Below the pieces are notes generated by a model, which was given only the letters and a program-made list of their open reading frames with translations, made no database searches and was not told where the DNA came from. A stretch of 11,657 nt of DNA from Deltaproteobacteria bacterium (GTDB taxonomy: Bacteria; Desulfobacterota_E; Deferrimicrobia; Deferrimicrobiales; Deferrimicrobiaceae): contig JAMDCN010000020.1 of assembly GCA_023489025.1 (NCBI GenBank), positions 1 through 11,657 on the forward strand, read 5' to 3'. Position numbers and translations under genes: made by a program. Positions 7,340-11,657 of the stretch are shown piece after piece; position 1 is the first letter of the stretch, and every line of letters begins with the position of its first letter.

Positions 7340-7344
7340 TTGGA

Positions 7345-8454
7345 TTGAACCATATCGAAGGGGCGATCCTGTCCAGCTTTCGCGCGGGGATCGTCGCGAT
7401 CCGGGCGGACGGGACGGTGTCCTATGTCAATCCGATCGGGGCGAAGATCCTCGAGGGCTGTTCCCTGAAGGAAGGGGAGAACATCCATCCCCGGGCGGCG
7501 GAAAACGTTTTTTTCCGGGTGTTGAGTGAAGCCCTCTCGATGAATTATCTGCCCACACGCGTCGAGGCGGAATTGCCGGGGAGGGACGGCGAGCGGCAGA
7601 GCCTTGGGTTTACGCTATCGGTTCTGAAGGAGAAGGATGGCCGGGTCGGGATCTGCGCTTTCTTCAAAGACCTGACCCACGTGGAGATGACCGAGGAGAG
7701 CGAGAACCTGAAGCAGCGGCTGCTCATGCTCGGGCAGATGGCGGCGGGGCTGGCCCACGAGATCCGCAATCCGATCGCCAGCATCGGTGTTCACGCGAGC
7801 ATTCTGCGTTCCCGTTTATCCGGGAACGAAAAACTTCTTTCCTCGGTCAACATGATGTCCCGGGAGATCGAGAAGGTGGATTACATCATCCGGGAATGCC
7901 TGAACTTCGTGCGGCCCGCGGAGTTGGATCTCCGGCAGGTACGGGTCGACAAGCTTCTGGATGGAGTCATTGCAAGAATGATCGCTCTCCACCCCGGGAT
8001 GGTGTTTTCGAAACATAATGCGGGGAACGGTGATCTTGTGGTGGATGCGGATGCCGCCCTGCTTGAACAGGTGTTGACGAACATCCTGGACAATGCGGCG
8101 GATGCCTGCCATGGAAAGGGGACCGTCACCGTCATCGTGGGGACATCCCGTCACTTCACCGACGCGGTTCGACTCAACCGGCAGGTCGGATTGATCCTCC
8201 CCGGCCATTCGGGAAAGGAAGAGGAGTTCGTCCGGATCCACGTCCGCGACAACGGGCCCGGGATCCTCCCGGAGATACAGGACAGGGTCTTCGTCCCCTT
8301 CTTCACCACGAAAAAAGACGGGACCGGGATCGGTCTCTCGCTGTCCCAGAAGATCGTGCACGCCCACGGCGGGGTCATCGACATGAACAGCGAAGCCGGA
8401 AAAGGGACCGAATTCATCATTAAGATCCCGATGAGACACGGCAGTGGCCGATAG
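7345..8454 (+). CDS. Soluble PAS-domain sensor histidine kinase (NtrB-like)
   Basis: A 369-residue kinase with no predicted membrane segments, so a cytoplasmic sensor. Residues about 5-110 form a PAS-like domain (GIVAIRADGTVSYVNPIGAKIL in two adjoining pieces, 15-36, then CAFFKDLT at 104-111). The HisKA H-box LAHEIRNP has the phospho-accepting His138. The catalytic ATPase domain carries the N-box NILDNAADA (246-254), the G1 box DNGPGI (302-307), the F box FVPFFTTK (316-323) and the G2 box GTGIGLSLS (326-334). All key residues are present. It would autophosphorylate and pass the phosphate to the activator encoded next, whose start overlaps this gene by 11 nt. The TTG start follows a G8 ribosome tract, and no other in-frame start is close. 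The ligand of the PAS domain is unknown. Confidence 0.93.
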   Translation: MNHIEGAILSSFRAGIVAIRADGTVSYVNPIGAKILEGCSLKEGENIHPRAAENVFFRVLSEALSMNYLPTRVEAELPGRDGERQSLGFTLSVLKEKDGRVGICAFFKDLTHVEMTEESENLKQRLLMLGQMAAGLAHEIRNPIASIGVHASILRSRLSGNEKLLSSVNMMSREIEKVDYIIRECLNFVRPAELDLRQVRVDKLLDGVIARMIALHPGMVFSKHNAGNGDLVVDADAALLEQVLTNILDNAADACHGKGTVTVIVGTSRHFTDAVRLNRQVGLILPGHSGKEEEFVRIHVRDNGPGILPEIQDRVFVPFFTTKKDGTGIGLSLSQKIVHAHGGVIDMNSEAGKGTEFIIKIPMRHGSGR

Positions 8455-9811
8455 AGTCCTGATCGTCGAAGACAACGAGGCGTTGCGCGTGGGAATCCGC
8501 CTGTCCCTGGAAGACGCCGGGTATGTGGTGCAGGATGCCTCCACGGGAGAGGAGGCGGTCCAGAAGCTGGAGACCGAGCCGTGCCACGTGGTGATCACCG
8601 ATATCCGGCTTGGGGATTTGAGCGGCGTAGACATATTGAAAAAGGCGAAGGAGGTCAACTCAGAGATCGAGGTGATCCTGATGACGGCCTACGCCACCGT
8701 GGAAACGGCGGTCCAGGCGTTGCGCCTCGGGGCGTACGACTACATCCAGAAGCCGTTCGACATGGAACAGCTTCAGCACCGGGTCCGGACGGCGTTGCGG
8801 ATGGGCCGGATGCGCGGAGAGCTGGAATTCTATCGGAAGGCCGAGTATCGAAACGTCCTCGAAGGAGAGGCGCTGGTTGCCGAAAGCAGGGGGATGAAGG
8901 AGATCCTCTCGGTGATCAGGAAAGTGGCTCCCACACCGGCGACGATTTTGATCACGGGGGAGACCGGCACGGGGAAGGAACTGCTGGCCACGCTCGTCCA
9001 TTTCGGATCCCCTCGGGCGAAGGGCCCCTTCGTGAAGGTGAATTGCGCTGCGCTGCATGAAAATCTCCTGGAGAGCGAGTTGTTCGGCCACGAGCGAGGA
9101 GCGTTCACCGGCGCGGAGAAGCTTCGGATCGGCCGCTTCGAGCAGGCGGACAAGGGGACCATCTTTCTCGACGAGATCGGGGACATGAGCTCCACCACGC
9201 AGGCCAAGGTGCTCCGCGTCCTCCAGGAGCAGGAGTTCGAGCGTCTGGGAAGCAGCGGCCGATCGGTCAAGGTGGACGTTCGCGTCGTGACGGCCACGAA
9301 CAAGGACCTGCGGGCCGAGGTCAAGGAGGGACGGTTCCGGCAAGACCTCTATTTTCGGCTCAACGTCGTGAACCTGTCGATCCCGCCCCTGCGGGAGCGG
9401 CTGGACGATATTCTCCCGCTGGCGAGATTCTTCCTGAACCAGTATGCGGTCGACTTCAAGAAGAAGGTGAGCGGGTTCTCTCCGGAGGCGATCGAGAAGA
9501 TCCGCCGCTACGCCTGGCCCGGGAACGTGCGGGAACTTCAGAACTCGATCGAGCGGGCCGTGCTTCTCTGCGACGAGGAGACCATCGACGAGCACAACCT
9601 GACCCTCGAAGGACGCGCCGAAGGGGAACCCGTTACGGCAGGGGATACTATGAACCTCGAGGAACTGGAGCGAGGGGCGATACAACGGGCCCTGCGGGCC
9701 ACCAGGGGGGTGCAGAAGGATGCGGCGGACCTGCTGGGCATCACGCCGCGGGTTCTGAATTACAAGATCCAGACTCTGGAGATCGACTGGAAATCGTTCC
9801 GGGCCGTTTGA
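8444..9811 (+). CDS. Sigma-54-dependent response regulator (NtrC family)
   Basis: A 455-residue activator with the full NtrC layout. The receiver domain (1-120) has Asp53 in VVITDIRLGD as phosphate acceptor and IQKPFD (101-106) with the conserved Lys. The AAA+ domain carries Walker A GETGTGKE (172-179), the sigma-54-contacting loop GAFTGA (219-224), Walker B TIFLDEIGD (239-247), FRLNVV (304-309), LRERLDDI (316-323) and WPGNVREL (358-365). A Fis-type helix-turn-helix lies at 408-447. The intact GAFTGA loop means it should drive open-complex formation at -24/-12 promoters by ATP hydrolysis. It starts at GTG 8444, overlapping the kinase gene, and ends before a strong terminator. PEP-CTERM loci commonly carry such a regulator (PrsR); orthology to PrsR is likely in role but not proven by the sequence. 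Confidence 0.95.
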   Translation: MADRVLIVEDNEALRVGIRLSLEDAGYVVQDASTGEEAVQKLETEPCHVVITDIRLGDLSGVDILKKAKEVNSEIEVILMTAYATVETAVQALRLGAYDYIQKPFDMEQLQHRVRTALRMGRMRGELEFYRKAEYRNVLEGEALVAESRGMKEILSVIRKVAPTPATILITGETGTGKELLATLVHFGSPRAKGPFVKVNCAALHENLLESELFGHERGAFTGAEKLRIGRFEQADKGTIFLDEIGDMSSTTQAKVLRVLQEQEFERLGSSGRSVKVDVRVVTATNKDLRAEVKEGRFRQDLYFRLNVVNLSIPPLRERLDDILPLARFFLNQYAVDFKKKVSGFSPEAIEKIRRYAWPGNVRELQNSIERAVLLCDEETIDEHNLTLEGRAEGEPVTAGDTMNLEELERGAIQRALRATRGVQKDAADLLGITPRVLNYKIQTLEIDWKSFRAV

Positions 9812-9835
9812 GACGGACAGGGCGGTAGGGAGAAA

Positions 9836-9863
9836 AGAAAGGGGGCCTTTCGGCCCCCTTTCT
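9836..9863. terminator. Bidirectional intrinsic terminator between activator and PEP-CTERM genes
   Basis: A 12-bp perfect stem (9836-9847 with 9852-9863) closes a TTTC loop; its core is GGGGGCC/GGCCCCC. A short T-run (TTTT, 9866-9869) follows on the plus strand, and the minus strand has CTTTTC just beyond the stem. It lies 24 nt after the activator stop and 27 nt after the stop of the convergent PEP-CTERM gene, so it can end both transcripts. Confidence 0.88.
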
Positions 9864-9890
9864 GATTTTCAAATGCGTGCCTTTATCCCT

Positions 9891-10628
9891 TTACTTGCGG
9901 AACCTCTTCCGGCCGTATGCAGCCAGGCCGACAAGACCGGAGCCGAGCAATACCATCGTCCCGGGCTCCGGAACCGGCTGCACGGATTCCACCATGGCGA
10001 CCATGTCGTTATAATCCCTATCGGAACCACTCAAGTTGAGATCTTCCCAAGCCAGGATGTATTCATTCGGGGTCCAAGAACCGGAGTAACCGCTCGGTAA
10101 CTGGACCATGTCGCCTGTCCCTTGGAATGAGACCATGTGGTCGCCCTGGTCGCTGTTTCTTGCATCTTCAGAGAACCAGGTGTTTCCATTGCTCATCATG
10201 AAGAACCCGAAGTTATTGCCGGTGAGGAATCCGCTATAGGTGGTATAGGTACCGCTAAACTGCTGGAAAACGCCGATGTCTCCATTAGAAAAAACATACA
10301 AAGATGCCCGGTCTCCCTGAACTGCAGGCCCTGTGAACAGGGTGGCGAAGTTGCTGCCGTTATATACGCCGAAGGTGTTGATGGCGGCGTTACCGGCAAT
10401 TTCGATGATCATCGTCGCCGAGGCGTTCCCGGTGCCGGTCACCATCCAACGGCCATCGGGAGCGACCTGGTCGTTGTTCACGTTCACGCTGGATGTGCCG
10501 CCCACGGTGATGTTGTTCAGGATCGTCTGCAGGGGAGTTTCGCTCCCCGGCAGGATGACGGTCGCCCATGCCGAACCGGAAGCCGCCACAAATGCCATAA
10601 AAACCACCATGGCCATCTGCTTTCTCAT
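9891..10628 (-). CDS. PEP-CTERM sorting domain protein with DUF4114-like segment
   Basis: A 245-residue secreted protein. The start ATG at 10628 is fixed by GGAGG (minus strand, 10637-10641) 8 nt upstream. Residues 1-22 are a signal peptide ending in SAWA. The C-terminus is a textbook PEP-CTERM tail: VPEPGT at 219-224, a hydrophobic segment MVLLGSGLVGLAAYG (225-239) and a basic end RKRFRK (240-245). Exosortase would recognise and cleave it on the way to the cell surface. Just before the tail, AWEDLNLSGSDRDYNDMV (193-210) matches the DUF4114 pattern, with acidic residues that could bind calcium. The mature part is rich in Gly, Asn, Ser and Thr and has no cysteine, as usual for matrix proteins of this class. 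It is transcribed toward the kinase/activator operon and has its own sigma-54 promoter. No exosortase is in the window. Confidence 0.93.
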   Translation of the reverse strand: MRKQMAMVVFMAFVAASGSAWATVILPGSETPLQTILNNITVGGTSSVNVNNDQVAPDGRWMVTGTGNASATMIIEIAGNAAINTFGVYNGSNFATLFTGPAVQGDRASLYVFSNGDIGVFQQFSGTYTTYSGFLTGNNFGFFMMSNGNTWFSEDARNSDQGDHMVSFQGTGDMVQLPSGYSGSWTPNEYILAWEDLNLSGSDRDYNDMVAMVESVQPVPEPGTMVLLGSGLVGLAAYGRKRFRK

Positions 10629-10701
10629 CTTCTTCACCTCCACCGTATTGAGAATGCTATTTTTTTTTACACTTTGAAAATAGATTTCTTGACATTTAAA
10701 G

Positions 10702-10717
10702 AGCAACACCCGTGCCA
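10702..10717 (-). promoter_or_regulatory. Consensus sigma-54 (-24/-12) promoter of the PEP-CTERM gene
   Basis: Read on the minus strand, the site is TGGCACGGGTGTTGCT. This matches TGGCACG-N4-TTGCW at every defined position, including the 12-base offset between the GG and GC pairs. The predicted start of transcription is near 10691, giving a leader of about 60 nt before ATG 10628. The activator capable of using such a site is encoded by the convergent neighbour. Confidence 0.88.
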
Positions 10718-10820
10718 TTTTCCGGGAATAAGGCGCACCAATTATTTACGTGTAACGATTTGTTTTTGTTTGAGTTATTTTCAGGAATCGCGCCTGCGGG
10801 GTGTCCGAGAAAAATGGGTG

Positions 10821-10946
10821 ATGAATTGTTTTCCCAAATTAAGAATTCTATCCGCCTTAATGTCCACCGGGCTTGCAGGACAGGCGGAGGGCCTGACCGG
10901 TAAGGAAATGCAACGGATGCAGGAATTCAGTGATGCGAGTCGGTGA
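10821..10946 (+). CDS. Possible short exported peptide or gene remnant (41 aa)
   Basis: A short frame from ATG 10821 encodes 41 residues with a signal-peptide-like start (MNCFPKLRILSALMSTGLAG), then a short charged tail LTGKEMQRMQEFSDASR. Its 3' end overlaps the HD-GYP stop by 20 nt in convergent orientation, and it covers the proposed activator dyad. The ribosome site is weak (GGGTG directly before the ATG). I do not recognise it. It could be a real microprotein, a decayed remnant or chance. Confidence 0.2.
   Translation: MNCFPKLRILSALMSTGLAGQAEGLTGKEMQRMQEFSDASR
10851..10888. repeat. Interrupted inverted repeat, possible activator-binding site or weak terminator
   Basis: TCCGCCT (10851-10857) pairs with AGGCGGA (10882-10888). 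Inside this, GTCC (10862-10865) pairs with GGAC (10878-10881), leaving a 12-nt loop. The inner dyad TGTCC-N12-GGACA is centred about 155 bp upstream of the PEP-CTERM -24 element, a normal position for an NtrC-type enhancer. It could instead be part of the 3' end of the HD-GYP transcript, but no T-run follows it on that strand. Confidence 0.4.
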
Positions 10947-11657
10947 TGGAAACGGGGACGTTGCGCGTGGTTTCCAGGAAAACGCCGGTCACTTCCGGGT
11001 CGAACCGGGTGCCCGCCCCGCCTCGGATCATCTGCAGCGCCTCTTCCGGAGTGATGGCGCTGCGGTGCGGGCGGGCGGAGACGGCGGAGTCGTAGCTCTC
11101 GGCCACGGAGAGGATACGGGCGGCCACGGAGATGTCGTCGCCGCGCAGACCGTACGGGTAGCCCGATCCGTCGAAATGCTCGTGGTGCTCAAGAATCGCC
11201 CGGCGCGTCGCTTCCATCCCCGGCACGCCTTCCAGCATCTTCGACCCAAGGAAGGGGTGCTTCCGAACCATCTCCGTCTCCTGCTCGCTCAGCCGGCGCT
11301 TCTTCGCAAGGAGGTTCCCGGGAATGCCGACGATCCCCACGTCGTGCAGCTCGGCGGCGTGCCGCAGGGCGGCGAGATCGGCCTTCGCCAACCCCATCCG
11401 CTCGCCGATCCGCGTGGACAGGTCGCGCACACGGTTCGAGTGCCCGGAGAGGAAGGGGAAGCGCAGCTCGAGCGCGTCCGACAGGGAGGTGAGGATGGAA
11501 AGGGAGAAGGTGCGGACGTTCTCCCGGAATCCGATCCCCTGGGCCAGGATCGCGGCGATCTCGGACGTGATCGGCGCGAACGTCTTCAGATCTTCGTGCG
11601 TGAACGCCCGGTGGTCCTTGCGGTTGGTCAGGTGAAGCGCCCCCAACGTCTGGCCGT
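10927..11657 (-). CDS. GAF/HD-GYP domain protein, N-terminal part beyond right edge
   Basis: The minus-strand frame is open to the window end, so the N-terminus is missing; the TTG at 11646 is probably internal. The first visible residues (GQTLGALHLTNRK and on to ITSEIAAILAQ) look like the end of a GAF domain. The rest is an HD-GYP domain: FLSGHSNRVRDLS, ELHDVGIVGIP, MVRKHPFLGSKML, ILEHHEHFDGSGYPYGLRG and ARILSVAESYDSAVSARPHR. HD-GYP proteins usually hydrolyse cyclic di-GMP, a signal that controls exopolysaccharide and motility. Two positions differ from the usual pattern: the Lys of HDxGK is Ile (11332-11334), and the Asp of VADxFDA, a metal ligand in solved structures, is Glu (11098-11100). 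Activity may therefore be altered. The gene ends 298 nt before the PEP-CTERM start, so the two are probably transcribed separately. Confidence 0.9.
   Translation of the reverse strand, partial: GQTLGALHLTNRKDHRAFTHEDLKTFAPITSEIAAILAQGIGFRENVRTFSLSILTSLSDALELRFPFLSGHSNRVRDLSTRIGERMGLAKADLAALRHAAELHDVGIVGIPGNLLAKKRRLSEQETEMVRKHPFLGSKMLEGVPGMEATRRAILEHHEHFDGSGYPYGLRGDDISVAARILSVAESYDSAVSARPHRSAITPEEALQMIRGGAGTRFDPEVTGVFLETTRNVPVSITDSHH

Larger units (their letters stand above)
10629..10926. other. 298-bp regulatory intergenic region upstream of the PEP-CTERM gene
   Basis: Between the PEP-CTERM start and the HD-GYP stop lie, in order of decreasing coordinate: a stem-loop or dyad at 10851-10888, an AT-rich stretch around 10741-10790, a consensus sigma-54 promoter at 10702-10717, a 5' leader of about 60 nt with an A9 tract (plus-strand T9 at 10660-10668), and the GGAGG ribosome site. 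A weak 41-codon plus-strand frame (10821-10946) also runs through it. I see no tRNA or recognisable riboswitch. Confidence 0.6.

Noticed and set aside
7816..8658. Open frame (280 codons) on the minus strand
   Set aside because: It lies opposite the kinase H-box and ATPase motifs and spans the kinase/activator junction. It is best explained as a compositional shadow.
8660..9685. Long open frame (341 codons) on the minus strand
   Set aside because: It is antisense to the activator gene, whose every domain motif is intact. The high GC content keeps stop codons rare in this frame, and its translation shows no recognisable domain.
10629..10718. N-terminal extension of the PEP-CTERM gene to 10718
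   Set aside because: It would translate through the sigma-54 promoter and remove the signal peptide from the N-terminus. The ATG at 10628 has a GGAGG site at ideal distance.
10137..10946. Plus-strand frame of 269 codons across the PEP-CTERM gene and its upstream region
   Set aside because: Most of it is antisense to a well-supported PEP-CTERM gene. Only its last 41 codons have any signal-peptide-like character and are listed separately with low confidence.
1..11657. CRISPR arrays, tRNA/rRNA genes, insertion sequences or phage genes
   Set aside because: No spaced repeat arrays, no transposase or integrase motifs, and no RNA gene signatures were seen on either strand.

Overview
The window is a high-GC bacterial chromosome segment from a Gram-negative envelope-polysaccharide locus of the PEP-CTERM/exosortase type. 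Lipoboxes, a PEP-CTERM sorting tail, a sigma-54 two-component pair and an HD-GYP protein together suggest a deltaproteobacterial-like (Desulfuromonadota/Geobacter-like) or similar environmental lineage. That taxonomic guess is inference only; there is no rRNA or other marker in the window.

Layout: (1) 1-4329, plus strand: an exopolysaccharide gene cluster with a glycosyltransferase cut by the left edge, a family 2 glycosyltransferase, a FemAB/BioF2-type acyltransferase and an exported parallel beta-helix protein. The last three genes overlap or nearly overlap. (2) About 4330-6850: a visibly AT-richer block with a LamG-VanZ fusion membrane protein and a WecB-type UDP-GlcNAc 2-epimerase. (3) 6816-9863: a small lipoprotein with a fibronectin-III-like fold, a soluble PAS histidine kinase and an NtrC-family sigma-54 activator. 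A sigma-54-type promoter precedes the lipoprotein gene and a strong intrinsic terminator follows the activator. (4) 9891-10717, minus strand: a PEP-CTERM surface protein with a DUF4114-like segment, converging on the activator and preceded by a consensus -24/-12 sigma-54 promoter. (5) 10927-11657, minus strand: the C-terminal part of a GAF/HD-GYP protein cut by the right edge.

How it may work together: the upstream genes would build and modify a surface polysaccharide. The kinase/activator pair sits between two sigma-54-type promoters, one for its own operon and one for the PEP-CTERM gene. This suggests a compact regulatory module that activates itself and a secreted matrix protein, parallel to the known PrsK/PrsR control of PEP-CTERM genes but with a soluble NtrB-like kinase. 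No exosortase, polysaccharide polymerase or flippase lies in the window; these would have to be elsewhere.
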